A DNA stretch of 64,000 nucleotides from VRUE01 sp963716245 (GTDB taxonomy: Bacteria > Actinomycetota > Thermoleophilia > Solirubrobacterales > 70-9): assembly GCA_963716245.1 (NCBI GenBank), contig OY970300.1:868001-932000 (forward strand), written 5' to 3'. Positions within the stretch are counted from its first letter, which is position 1; the number at the start of each line of letters is the position of its first letter. Shown here piece after piece: positions 45,135 through 53,727 of the stretch. The translations under genes were made by a program, and so were the position numbers. The notes under the pieces are model-generated. The model did not search any database and was not told where the DNA came from. It was given only the letters and a program-made list of their open reading frames with translations.

Positions 45135-46925
45135 GTGCGGAAGTCGATTGCCGCGCTTGCGGCGAGTGTTGCGTTGCTGTGCATCGCCGGGCCGCAGGCC
45201 GGTCATGCCGCGCCCGGCGGCGAGGCGAGTGCGGCGAAGGGCGGTTTGACGATTCGGATCGCCGGCCTGCCGCGCGGCGAGCGCGGGAAGTTCACCCTGC
45301 TCGGGCCGCGGCAGTCGCCGCGCGCGAAGCGCAAGCTGCGCCGTCGCCTCTCGCGCAAGGGCAAGACGATCGTCGCGGGCCTGCGCCCCGGCACCTACCG
45401 GATCAGGGTCACGAAGGTCCGGCTGCGGCGCTCGCGCGGCGGCGCGAAGCGCGGTGCCGTCGCGATCCCGGCCCGCCGCGCCCTGCGCTTCGAGGTCAAG
45501 GCCGGTCGCCGGACTCCGGTGAGCGTCCGCTACGGGACCATCCTCAATCCCGGCGTGCGCGACGCCTCGAGGCGGATCGCGAGGGTCCTGGGCAGCGCGA
45601 TCGACCCGCGCGCGGTCATCCTCCGGGGAGGGCAGGGCGTCCGCCGCGGCACGATCCTCTCGGCCCGACCGAGCAACCTCCTGCCCCGCGGCCTGCTGGC
45701 CCGCGTGACCTCGCTCAGGCGCACCCGTCAGGGGGTCGCCGCCGGGTTGCAGCCCGCGAGCATCTATGACGTCGCCCCCAACATGTCGTTCGACGTCCCC
45801 CTAACGGGCGAGACGCGCGCCGGTGCAAGTCGGCTGCTGAAATGCAGTGTCGGACCAGACGCCGACTTCCAGCCCTACGCGAAAGTCAGCGACTTCCGCC
45901 TCAGGGGCGGGTGGACGACGACGAGGGTCCTGTTCAGCGATGTGACCACGGGAGCCGAGGTCGACCTAACCTTCCGTACCGGCGTCGGCGTCAAGCTCGC
46001 CTCCAGCGCGGGCGTGGCCTGCAAGCTCGACCTTCCCGCCGTCGCCCTCCAGGGCATGGCGGGCCCGATACCGGTTTACGGCGGGATCAGGCCCGGCGCG
46101 AAAGCCGAAGTCGGCGGCGCGGCGGACGTCAGCACCGAGGGGTCGGCAGACGTGACGCTGGGGGCCCGGATCGGCGCCGTCCCGCCGCGGGCGACGCCGG
46201 TGCTCGGCTTCTCCTCGCCGCGCTTCACGGTCAAAGCGGGGGTTTTCGCCGGCGTCAAGGCGAGTCTCAGTCTCAACGCCGAGCTGGGCATCGGCGCCGC
46301 AAACGCGGCCAACCTGCACGCCAGCTTCGGCAACAGCCTCGATTTCGTCGCCAGCCCAGGCAACTGCAGCTGGGACCTCAACCTCGGGACCTTCTCGGGA
46401 GGCGGACGGCTCGGGCCGTTTGACATCTCGACGCCGAGCTCGCCGCCGCTGTTCACCCGCAACCTGTGGCGACAGCCCTGCGGCAGCGCCCCACCGCCCC
46501 CGCCGCCACCTCCGCCCCCATCGTTGCCGCTGCCCTACCCGCGGGCGACGATGAGCTGGGACACCGATGCGGACATCGACCTGTACGCCTGGGACGAGGC
46601 CGGGAACATGACCTACTTCGGCAACCAGCTGGCGATCCCGAACGCCGAACTGATCGACGACGTGATCCCCTCGGAAGGCGAATACGAACACGGCCCGGAG
46701 GAATTCGTGGAGACCGCCGATCCGGGCAGGACCTACACGTTTGGGATCTGCGACTTCAACGATCTCTCGGTCGAAGGGGCGGAGGTCACGCTCACGGTCA
46801 GGGATCCGAGCGGGGCGATGCGCACGTTCGACGAAACGCTCTTCGGCGAAGGCGACAGCGTCGTAGTCACGACGAGTCCCGAGGGGACCGGCTACGTGCC
46901 CGAACCGGGCTGGTGCAGCTTCTGA
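45135..46925 (+). CDS. large secreted protein with proline-rich linker, function unknown
   Basis: A 596-residue protein with GTG start and signal peptide (KSIAALAASVALLCIAGPQAGHAA). Residues 35-110 form a basic domain (FTLLGPRQSPRAKRKLRRRLSRKGKTIVAGL) resembling prealbumin-like repeats. The middle 300 residues are beta-rich with few cysteines. A run of prolines near residue 455 separates a C-terminal domain of about 130 residues (ATMSWDTDADIDLYAWDEAGNMTYFG...) that looks like a DUF2135/pre-peptidase-type beta sandwich. I recognise no enzyme. It is probably surface-exposed. Confidence 0.75.
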   Translation: MRKSIAALAASVALLCIAGPQAGHAAPGGEASAAKGGLTIRIAGLPRGERGKFTLLGPRQSPRAKRKLRRRLSRKGKTIVAGLRPGTYRIRVTKVRLRRSRGGAKRGAVAIPARRALRFEVKAGRRTPVSVRYGTILNPGVRDASRRIARVLGSAIDPRAVILRGGQGVRRGTILSARPSNLLPRGLLARVTSLRRTRQGVAAGLQPASIYDVAPNMSFDVPLTGETRAGASRLLKCSVGPDADFQPYAKVSDFRLRGGWTTTRVLFSDVTTGAEVDLTFRTGVGVKLASSAGVACKLDLPAVALQGMAGPIPVYGGIRPGAKAEVGGAADVSTEGSADVTLGARIGAVPPRATPVLGFSSPRFTVKAGVFAGVKASLSLNAELGIGAANAANLHASFGNSLDFVASPGNCSWDLNLGTFSGGGRLGPFDISTPSSPPLFTRNLWRQPCGSAPPPPPPPPPPSLPLPYPRATMSWDTDADIDLYAWDEAGNMTYFGNQLAIPNAELIDDVIPSEGEYEHGPEEFVETADPGRTYTFGICDFNDLSVEGAEVTLTVRDPSGAMRTFDETLFGEGDSVVVTTSPEGTGYVPEPGWCSF

Positions 46926-46934
46926 GCATGAGCA

Positions 46935-46967
46935 TTCGCTAACGATTCGCTAACCTGCCGCGAACCT
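46935..46967. promoter_or_regulatory. three 11-bp direct repeats upstream of ftsE
   Basis: ATTCGCTAACG, ATTCGCTAACC and TGCCGCGAACC follow each other without gaps. On the minus strand each unit begins GTT(A/C)GCG. An 11-bp period with conserved GTT resembles direct-repeat boxes bound by OmpR/PhoB-type response regulators, but the regulator is unknown. Confidence 0.4.
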
Positions 46968-47038
46968 CTGCTGGGCGGGGTCTTGCGCGCGCGACGCCGC
47001 GCAGGAGTCACCCTGTACTCGCAGAAGGGACCGCGGGC

Positions 47039-47875
47039 ATGGCCAGACGAAAGCGAAAGAAGGGCGCCGAGGCGGCACCGGCGCCGCGGCGGCGCGGCGG
47101 CGCGCCGATCGTCGAGCTGCGCGACGTGACCAAGGTCTACCCGGGCGGGCACATGGCGCTCGACCGCGTCTCCCTGGCGATCGACCGGGGCGAATTCGTC
47201 TTCCTCGTCGGCCCGACCGGCTGCGGCAAGTCGACCCTGATCAAGACCCTGATCCGCGACCAGATGGTCACCGACGGCAGCGTGCGGATCGCCGGGCGCG
47301 ACATCGAGGCGCTGCCCGAGAACAAGATCCCGCAGCTGCGGCGCAACATCGGCACCGTCTTCCAGGACTTCAAGCTGCTGCCCGACCGCACCGTCTACGA
47401 CAACGTCGCCTATGCGCTGCAGGTGATCGGCGCCAGCCGCGCCCAGATCCGCACCCAGGTGCCGGAGACCCTGCGCCTGGTCGGCCTCTCGACCAAGCTG
47501 CACAGCTACCCCGACGAGCTCTCGGGCGGCGAGCAGCAGCGCGTCTCGATCGCCCGAGCCTTCGTCAACCACCCGCCGCTGCTGCTCGCCGACGAGCCGA
47601 GCGGCAACCTCGACCCGGTCACCTCGATCGGCGTCATGCAGCTGCTCTACCGGATCAACAAGACCGGCACCACGGTGCTGGTCGTCACCCACGACCGCGA
47701 GATGGTCGACAACATGCGCCGCCGGGTGATCGAGCTCTACGAGGGCCGCGTCGTCCGCGACGAGGTCAGCGGCGGCTACACCGAGGAGTCGACGACGGAG
47801 TTCGGCCTGCGCATGCGGGCCGAGATGGGCGTCGCCCCCGAGGGCCAGACCAACGGCCACGACTCCCTCTTCTGA
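47039..47875 (+). CDS. ftsE: cell division ATP-binding protein FtsE
   Basis: A 278-residue ABC ATPase that with FtsX controls peptidoglycan hydrolases during division. Walker A is VGPTGCGKSTLIK (about residue 58), the Q-loop is NIGTVFQDFKLLPDRTVYDNVAYAL, the signature is LSGGEQQRVSIARAF, and Walker B is LLLADEPSGNLDP. A basic 20-residue N-terminal extension and a C-terminal tail of about 35 residues are extra. AGAAGGGA precedes the ATG at 47039, and ftsX follows after 3 nt. Confidence 0.95.
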   Translation: MARRKRKKGAEAAPAPRRRGGAPIVELRDVTKVYPGGHMALDRVSLAIDRGEFVFLVGPTGCGKSTLIKTLIRDQMVTDGSVRIAGRDIEALPENKIPQLRRNIGTVFQDFKLLPDRTVYDNVAYALQVIGASRAQIRTQVPETLRLVGLSTKLHSYPDELSGGEQQRVSIARAFVNHPPLLLADEPSGNLDPVTSIGVMQLLYRINKTGTTVLVVTHDREMVDNMRRRVIELYEGRVVRDEVSGGYTEESTTEFGLRMRAEMGVAPEGQTNGHDSLF

Positions 47876-47878
47876 TCC

Positions 47879-48796
47879 ATGTCCAAGCTCTTCTTCTTCA
47901 CTCAGGAGGCATTCCGGGCGCTGCGCCGCAACGGCGCGCCGAGCATGGCGGCGATCGTCACCACGGTCGTCACCGTGATCCTGCTCGGCGTCCTGATCCC
48001 GATCTTCCAGACGACCCAGGCCAAGAGCGAGGAGGTGCGCGACAGCCTCGAGACGCGGGTCGCCCTCTACGACGACGCGACGAAATCCGAAATCGCCGGC
48101 CTGCAGCGCGAGCTCGAAGCGATCCCGCACGTCTCCGAGGTCAGCCTGATCACCAAGGCGATGGCGCTCGAGGAACTGAAAGAGGATCTCGGCAAGGAGA
48201 AGAGCGGCGAACTGCTCGCCCAGCTCCACTCCAACCCGCTGCCCGCCAACTTCCAGGTCAAGGCCGACGACGCCGCCAACCTCGACGCGGTGCGCACGGC
48301 GATCGTGCCGCCCGGGCCGAACGGCAAGCCGCAGCCGATCTCGCCGATCGTCTCCGAGATCTTCGACCGCCAGCAGGAGTCGAAGAAGATCGAGCAGGTG
48401 ACGAGCGCGTTGAAGATCGTCCTGACCGTGATCACGGCGCTGCTGATCGCGGCCTCGCTGATGCTGGTCGGCAACACGATCCGGCTCTCGATCTACACCC
48501 GCCGCCGCGAGGTCGAGGTGATGCGGCTGGTCGGCGCGACGCGCTGGTTCATCCGCTGGCCGTTCATGATCGAGGGGGTCGTCGTCGGCTTCGCCGGGGG
48601 GCTGGTGGCCATACTGATCCTGTGGCTGGGCAAGATGACGATCGTCGACCCGCTGAGCGACAGCATCGGCTTCCTGGCGGCGCAGAACAGCACCACGCTC
48701 TCCTTCCCGGCGCTGGTCGCGATCCTCTTCGGCGCCGCCGTGCTCGTCTCGGCCGTCGGATCCGGTGTGACGCTGCGCCGTTTCCTCAAGGTCTGA
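47879..48796 (+). CDS. ftsX: cell division protein FtsX (permease-like)
   Basis: A 305-residue partner of FtsE with four membrane helices: one near residues 22-44, then an extracellular loop of about 120 residues (from KSEEVRDSLETRVALYDDATKSEIAGLQ), and three from residue 180 on (IVLTVITALLIAASLMLVGNTIRLSIYTRRREVEVMRLVGAT...). The loop activates peptidoglycan hydrolases. A periplasmic protease gene follows, the common ftsE-ftsX-ctp order. Confidence 0.94.
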   Translation: MSKLFFFTQEAFRALRRNGAPSMAAIVTTVVTVILLGVLIPIFQTTQAKSEEVRDSLETRVALYDDATKSEIAGLQRELEAIPHVSEVSLITKAMALEELKEDLGKEKSGELLAQLHSNPLPANFQVKADDAANLDAVRTAIVPPGPNGKPQPISPIVSEIFDRQQESKKIEQVTSALKIVLTVITALLIAASLMLVGNTIRLSIYTRRREVEVMRLVGATRWFIRWPFMIEGVVVGFAGGLVAILILWLGKMTIVDPLSDSIGFLAAQNSTTLSFPALVAILFGAAVLVSAVGSGVTLRRFLKV

Positions 48797-48812
48797 GCGC
48801 CGCGGAGGCCGG

Positions 48813-49994
48813 ATGAGGGGCGCCCGAGTCGCCGGTCTAGCCGTCGTCCTGCTCGCTGTGCTCGCCGCCGGCCTCTGGCTCGGCGGCCACCCGGCCACGA
48901 TGCCCTCACAGCTGCGTGACGTCTTCGTCGACGACTCCGCCGGGCTGACCGCGGAAGCGAGCGAGCTGATCGAAGCGAACTACTACCGCGAGGTGCCCCA
49001 CCCGGAGCTGATCGACTCCTCCCTGCAGGGCATGGTCCGCGGCCTGCGCCGCCGCTACCGCGATCGCTTCTCCGAATACTTCTCGCCGGAGATGCTGATC
49101 CGCTTCAACGAGGAAATAGAGGGGCGCTTCACCGGGATCGGGCTGAGCGTGAACGAGGTGCGGCGCGGCCTGCGGGTCGCCAGCGTGTTCGCGGGATCGC
49201 CGGCCGAGCGGGCCGGGATCGGGGTGGGGGACACGATCGTCTCGGTCGACGGCCGCTCGATCGCAGGGCTGGGAAGCGTCGCCGCGACCGCGAGGATCAA
49301 GGGCCCGGAGGGAACCGAGGTCGTGGTCGGCGTGGTCGACGGGGAAGCGCGCGAGGAGCGCCAGGTGCGCCTGACGCGGGCGGAGATCGAGGTGCCGGTC
49401 GTGAGCGGCGGGCTGCGGACGGTCGGCGGCGAGCGACTCGGCTACGTGAGGCTGGCGGCGTTCAGCAGCGGCGCCCACGGCGCCCTGCGCGAGGAGATCG
49501 AGCGGCTGCGCGATCGCGGTGCCCGCGGCCTCGTGCTCGATCTGCGCGCCAACGGCGGCGGGCTGCTCGAGGAGGCGGTGCTGACGGCGAGCATCTTCCT
49601 GCCCGAGGGGCAGGTCGTCGTCTCGACCCGCTCCCGGACCCAGGGCGAGACCGTCTACGAGGCCCAGGGCGGCAACCTGCCGTCGCTGCCGGTCGTCGTC
49701 CTGATCGATCGCGGCACGGCCTCGGCCGCGGAGATCCTCGCCGCCGCGCTCGCCGACGACGCCGGGGCCGAGGTGGTCGGCACGCGCTCGTTCGGCAAGG
49801 GCGTCTTCCAGCAGGAGGTCGGCCTCTCCAACGGCGGCGCCCTGAAGTTGACGATCGGCGAGTACTTCACGCCGGACGGGACGAACCTGGCCGGCAAGGG
49901 CATCCAACCGGACGTAAAGGCAAGCGACCGGCCCGGCACCCCCCGCGACGAGGCGCTCGCTCGCGCCCTGAGCGTGCTGGCGACTCAGCGATGA
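48813..49994 (+). CDS. S41 family C-terminal processing peptidase (Ctp)
   Basis: A 393-residue exported serine protease. A signal anchor (residues 5-27) is followed by a helical domain, a PDZ domain (GRFTGIGLSVNEVRRGLRVASVFAGSPAERAGIGVGDTIVSVDGRSI) and the S41 core LRANGGGLLEEAVLTASIFLP. The catalytic Ser is in DRGTASAAEILAAAL (about residue 303), and the Lys is in FGKGVFQQEVGLSNGGALKLTIGEYFTPDG. It trims envelope proteins. A palindromic element follows directly after its stop. Confidence 0.93.
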   Translation: MRGARVAGLAVVLLAVLAAGLWLGGHPATMPSQLRDVFVDDSAGLTAEASELIEANYYREVPHPELIDSSLQGMVRGLRRRYRDRFSEYFSPEMLIRFNEEIEGRFTGIGLSVNEVRRGLRVASVFAGSPAERAGIGVGDTIVSVDGRSIAGLGSVAATARIKGPEGTEVVVGVVDGEAREERQVRLTRAEIEVPVVSGGLRTVGGERLGYVRLAAFSSGAHGALREEIERLRDRGARGLVLDLRANGGGLLEEAVLTASIFLPEGQVVVSTRSRTQGETVYEAQGGNLPSLPVVVLIDRGTASAAEILAAALADDAGAEVVGTRSFGKGVFQQEVGLSNGGALKLTIGEYFTPDGTNLAGKGIQPDVKASDRPGTPRDEALARALSVLATQR

Positions 49995-49995
49995 G

Positions 49996-50044
49996 CTTCC
50001 AGTGCGCCTTTTGTCCGCCTGAGGTACATAAGGCGCACCGGAAG
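49996..50044. repeat. palindromic element L (ctp-rnr)
   Basis: CTTCC-A-GTGCGCCTT pairs with AAGGCGCAC-C-GGAAG with one mismatch, enclosing a loop with GTACAT. It begins 1 nt after the ctp stop and ends 8 nt before the rnr GTG. Confidence 0.75.
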
Positions 50045-50052
50045 GTGCCCGC

Positions 50053-51672
50053 GTGACCAAACCCCATTGGCGCCACTACCGCGACCGGCAGCGCTCCCGG
50101 GGCCGGGGGCGGGGGCGGAGGGCGGAGCCGAAGAACGCCCGCGAGGCGCTCGAGCAGCTGCTCGCGGAGGAGCTGCCCTGGCGGCGCGGCTTCGGCGCCC
50201 GCCTGGAGACCGAAGCGGCCGAAGCCGCCAGTGCGGCGGCGGCACGATCCGCCTCGCGCCGCGACCTGACCGACCTGCCGACCTTCACGGTCGACCCCGC
50301 GACGGCGCGCGATTTCGACGACGCCGTCTCGGCCCGGCGCGAGGGCGACTCGGTCCGCCTCTGGGTGCACATCGCCGACGTCGCCGCGCACGTTCCGCCC
50401 GGCTCGGCGCTGGACCGCGAGGCGCGCAAGCGCGGCAACAGCACCTACGTCCCGGGGACGGTCGAGCCGATGCTGCCGCACGCGCTCAGCTCGGAGGCAT
50501 GCAGCCTCGCGCCGGGCTTGGAGCGACTCGCGGTCACGGCTGAGATCGAGCTGGGACCGGCCGGCGAGCCGCGCGGCGGCAGCTTCTACCGCAGCCGCAT
50601 CCGCTCCGACGCGCGGCTCGACTACGACCGGCTGGACACGATCTTCGCCGGGCGGGTCGCCGCACCCGAGCCGGTCGCCGAGCCGCTCGCGGTCGCCCGC
50701 CAGGTGGCGGCGGCGCTGGGCGAGCGCCGCGGGCCGACGAGCCTCGCCGTCGAGTCCAGCGAGCCCGAGTTCCGCTTCGACGCGGACGGCAACCCGGTCG
50801 GCGCCCGCGCGGTCGCGCAGACGGAGTCCCACCGGCTGATCGAGCGGCTGATGATCCTCACCAACGAGCAGGTCGCCCAGCTCTTGGAGCGCAAGCGCGT
50901 GCCGGCGATCTTCCGCGTGCACGCCCAGCCCGATCCGGGGCGGGTGGAGCGGCTGATCTCCCAGCTCCACGACCTCGACGTCCCGACGCCGCCGCTGCGC
51001 GGGACGATGGCGCCGCGCCAGGCCGGCGAGCTGGCCGCCGAGGCGAGCCGCCTGGTGGCACGCGAGGCGGCGCGGCGGGGGTATGGCCGCGACGCGTATA
51101 CATCGCTCGTGCTCCGCTCCCTCAAACAGGCCTTCTACAGCGAGCGCAACGGCGGCCACGCGGGCCTCGGCAGCGAGGCGTACTGCCACTTCACCTCCCC
51201 GATCCGCCGCTACCCCGACCTCGTCGTGCACCGGGCGCTGCTCGCGGCGCTGGGCGAGGGCGAGCCGGCGCCCAGCGCCGCCGAAGCGCGCGACGCGGCC
51301 TGGCATTGCAGCGAGCGGGAGCGGGAGTCGATGCGGATCGAGAGGAAGGCCGACGACGTCTGCGCCGCCTACCTGCTGGAGCGCGAGCTGGAGGAGCGCG
51401 GCGAGCGGGCGACGTTCGAGGGCGAGGTCTCGGGCGTGATCCGGGCGGGGGCGTTCGTCGCCTTCGGCGGGGAGCTCGGCGACGTCTACGAGGGCTTCCT
51501 GCCGGCGCGGCGCCTCGGGATCGAGCGGTTCGAGCTGAACGAATCCGAGACCGTGCTGGTCGCGGCCGAGTCGGGTCGCAGGCTGCGGCTCGGCGACCCG
51601 GTGTCGGTCCGGGTGAGCAGGGTGGAAGCGCCCCGCGGGCGGGCCGACCTGGAGCCGGTGCCGGGGGCCTGA
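50053..51672 (+). CDS. rnr: ribonuclease R-like RNB-domain exoribonuclease
   Basis: A 539-residue 3'-5' exoribonuclease. The RNB active site is FTVDPATARDFDDAVSA (about residues 77-93) with the metal-binding aspartates; VWVHIADVAAHVPPGSALDREARKRGNSTYVP follows. The C-terminal S1 domain begins near residue 455 (FEGEVSGVIRAGAFVAFGGELGDVYEGFLPARRL). The two N-terminal cold-shock domains of E. coli RNase R are reduced to a basic 70-residue stretch. It precedes smpB by one nt, matching the role of RNase R in degrading mRNA released by trans-translation. Confidence 0.9.
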   Translation: MTKPHWRHYRDRQRSRGRGRGRRAEPKNAREALEQLLAEELPWRRGFGARLETEAAEAASAAAARSASRRDLTDLPTFTVDPATARDFDDAVSARREGDSVRLWVHIADVAAHVPPGSALDREARKRGNSTYVPGTVEPMLPHALSSEACSLAPGLERLAVTAEIELGPAGEPRGGSFYRSRIRSDARLDYDRLDTIFAGRVAAPEPVAEPLAVARQVAAALGERRGPTSLAVESSEPEFRFDADGNPVGARAVAQTESHRLIERLMILTNEQVAQLLERKRVPAIFRVHAQPDPGRVERLISQLHDLDVPTPPLRGTMAPRQAGELAAEASRLVAREAARRGYGRDAYTSLVLRSLKQAFYSERNGGHAGLGSEAYCHFTSPIRRYPDLVVHRALLAALGEGEPAPSAAEARDAAWHCSERERESMRIERKADDVCAAYLLERELEERGERATFEGEVSGVIRAGAFVAFGGELGDVYEGFLPARRLGIERFELNESETVLVAAESGRRLRLGDPVSVRVSRVEAPRGRADLEPVPGA

Positions 51673-51673
51673 G

Positions 51674-52156
51674 GTGGCGAAGAAGGGCAAGAAGCGCGAG
51701 CCCGCTTCGGGCGACGTGGCGACGAACCGCCGCGCGCGGCACAAGTTCGAGCTGGTCGAGAGGTTCGAGGCGGGGGTCGTGCTGCGCGGGTCGGAGGTCA
51801 AGTCCCTGCGCAAGGGCAAGGCGCAGATGGTCGACGCCTACGCGGTGGTCGACGACGGCGAGGTATGGCTGCGCAACCTCCACATCCCCCCCTACGAGCC
51901 GGCGAGCCGTGAGAACCACGAGCCCGAGCGCGCCCGGAAACTGCTCCTGCACCGGGCCGAGATCGAGCGACTCGTCGGCAAGACGGCGGAGCGCGGATTG
52001 ACCCTGATCCCGACCAGGATCTACTTCAAGGGGTCGCGGGCCAAGGTCGAGCTGGCGCTGGCGCGGGGCAAGGAGGGAAGGGACCGTCGACGGGAAATAA
52101 GCGAACGTGACGTGCGGCGTGAGGTCGAGCGCGAATTCAAGAGCCGAATGAGGTAG
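51674..52156 (+). CDS. smpB: SsrA-binding protein SmpB
   Basis: A 160-residue partner of tmRNA in rescue of stalled ribosomes. DVATNRRARHKFELVERFEAGVVLRGSEVKSLRKGKAQMVDAYAVVDDGEVWLRNLHIPPYEPASRENHEPERARKLLLHRAEIERL is the conserved beta-barrel. GLTLIPTRIYFKGSRAKVELALARGKEGRDRRREISERDVRREVERE is the C-terminal tail that folds in the mRNA channel. The GTG start lies 1 nt after the rnr stop. Its RNA partner ssrA is 3.1 kb downstream. Confidence 0.96.
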   Translation: MAKKGKKREPASGDVATNRRARHKFELVERFEAGVVLRGSEVKSLRKGKAQMVDAYAVVDDGEVWLRNLHIPPYEPASRENHEPERARKLLLHRAEIERLVGKTAERGLTLIPTRIYFKGSRAKVELALARGKEGRDRRREISERDVRREVEREFKSRMR

Positions 52157-52170
52157 CTTCGAGGAGGCGT

Positions 52171-53727
52171 ATGGCTGACTTCGTCAGCGACAACATCGAG
52201 TACTTCGTCGCCGGGCTCGCGCTGGCGATTCTGCTGCTCCTGCTGGCGATCAGCGTCAGCCGGCGCCGGGGCAAGGCGAAGCAGGGCAAGAAGAGCCCTC
52301 CGCCACCGCCGCCGAGCCCGCAGCAGGGAAGTCCCGGCGCTCAGCAGCCCTCCGGCGCGACGACGCAGAAGCTGACGCCGACCCCCGCGCCGTCTACGCC
52401 GAGCGGCGGAGCGCTGAGCGCGAAGGAGAAGCGCAAGCAGGCCCGCGAGCAGCAGCGCGCCGCCCGGATGGAGCAGCGCAAGCGACGCCAGGAAGAGTCG
52501 AAGCGCCGGCGCGAGGAACGAGCGAGGAAACGGGCCGAACGTCGTCACAAGCCATCCGGCGCTCCGACCACGGGGCGCCGCGCCAAGCGGCAGGCCGCCA
52601 AGGCCGAGCGCGAGCTCGCCGCCGCACGCGCGGCCCAGGAGCGGGCCCTGCTCGACCAGCAGGCCGCCGTCGCCGGCCAGCAGCCGCAGCCGCAGCAAGC
52701 GCAGACCATGCCTGCCCAGATGCCGCCCCTCCAGGCCGCGCCCGCGCAGGCGCCCCCGCCGATGCAGGGCAATCCGCCGCCGACCCCGGTGCCGCCGCCC
52801 GCCGCCGTGCCCCCCCCGCCGGCCGCGGTCCCTCCGGCCGTCCCGCAGGCACCGCAACCGGTCCCCCCGGCCCCCCAGCCGCCCGCCGGTCAGTACGACC
52901 CGGCGGCCGCCGAACAGCGGGTCCACGACAAGGTGACCGAAATCCAGCGCGAGGAGGAGCGGATCCGGGCCGAGGCGGAGCGCCGCATCCAGGAGGCGGA
53001 GCGCCTTCAGCGCGAGGCCGAACAGCGGCAGGCGCTCGCCGAAGCACCGCAATCGTCCCCACCGGCAGGCCTGCAGACGGCCGAACAGCGACTGCAGCAG
53101 GAGCGCGAAGCGCAGGAGCGCTCGCTCGCCGAGGCGCAGGAGCGGCTGCGCCAGATCGAAGAGCGGACGAGGGCCGCGGAAGAGCGCGCCGCCGAGGCGG
53201 AGCGCCTCTCGAAGCTGAAATCCGAAGAGGACGAGCGCGACCGGCGGCTGCGCGAGATCCAGGAGAGCGTCGCGCAGGCCGAGGAGCGTGCCCGGGAGGC
53301 GGAGCGCCGCGCAGCGGCGGCCGAGCAGGCGGTGCTCAGCGCCGTCCAGTCGAACCCCCAGCCGCCGGCTCCCACGCCTCCGTCGCCGACGCCGGCGCCG
53401 CAGCCGCCCGCGCCGACGCCGGAGCCACCCGCGCCCACTCCACCGGCGCCGATTCCGGGTCCCCAGCCGACGCCCCCGCCGACGCCGCAGCCGCCCGCGC
53501 CGAGTCCTCAGCCGCCACCGCCAGCGGCAGAGGGAGGCGAGACGGTCGCGCTCAACGAGGTCAGCTTCGAGCAGCTGCGCGCCCAGGGCCTCTCGGTCAC
53601 CCAGGCGACCCGGCTGCTCGCCCACCGCGAGCGGGTCGGTCGCTTCCAGTCGGTCGACGAGCTCGACGAGATTCCCGGCCTGCCGCCGGAGTTCGCGGAA
53701 GACCTGAAGCGGCGCGCCCGGGTTTAG
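52171..53727 (+). CDS. membrane-anchored proline-rich coiled-coil protein with C-terminal helix-hairpin-helix
   Basis: A 518-residue protein. One membrane helix (residues 13-33, YFVAGLALAILLLLLAISVS) is followed by a basic region. A Pro/Gln-rich stretch (about residues 170-240), a charged coiled coil (residues 245-385, Glu/Arg/Ala/Gln repeats), a second proline-rich linker (residues 390-450) and a final 60-residue helix-hairpin-helix domain follow (ALNEVSFEQLRAQGLSVTQATRLLAHRERVGRFQSVDELDEIPGLP). That domain resembles ComEA-like DNA-binding or oligomerisation modules. A DNA-tethering or envelope role is possible. Repetitive composition limits homology inference. Confidence 0.75.
   Translation: MADFVSDNIEYFVAGLALAILLLLLAISVSRRRGKAKQGKKSPPPPPPSPQQGSPGAQQPSGATTQKLTPTPAPSTPSGGALSAKEKRKQAREQQRAARMEQRKRRQEESKRRREERARKRAERRHKPSGAPTTGRRAKRQAAKAERELAAARAAQERALLDQQAAVAGQQPQPQQAQTMPAQMPPLQAAPAQAPPPMQGNPPPTPVPPPAAVPPPPAAVPPAVPQAPQPVPPAPQPPAGQYDPAAAEQRVHDKVTEIQREEERIRAEAERRIQEAERLQREAEQRQALAEAPQSSPPAGLQTAEQRLQQEREAQERSLAEAQERLRQIEERTRAAEERAAEAERLSKLKSEEDERDRRLREIQESVAQAEERAREAERRAAAAEQAVLSAVQSNPQPPAPTPPSPTPAPQPPAPTPEPPAPTPPAPIPGPQPTPPPTPQPPAPSPQPPPPAAEGGETVALNEVSFEQLRAQGLSVTQATRLLAHRERVGRFQSVDELDEIPGLPPEFAEDLKRRARV

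Noticed and set aside
52680..53520. Proline-rich repeats as low-complexity sequence error or tandem repeat array
   Set aside because: Codons vary and the frame stays open into a folded C-terminal domain, so this is protein composition, not a DNA repeat.
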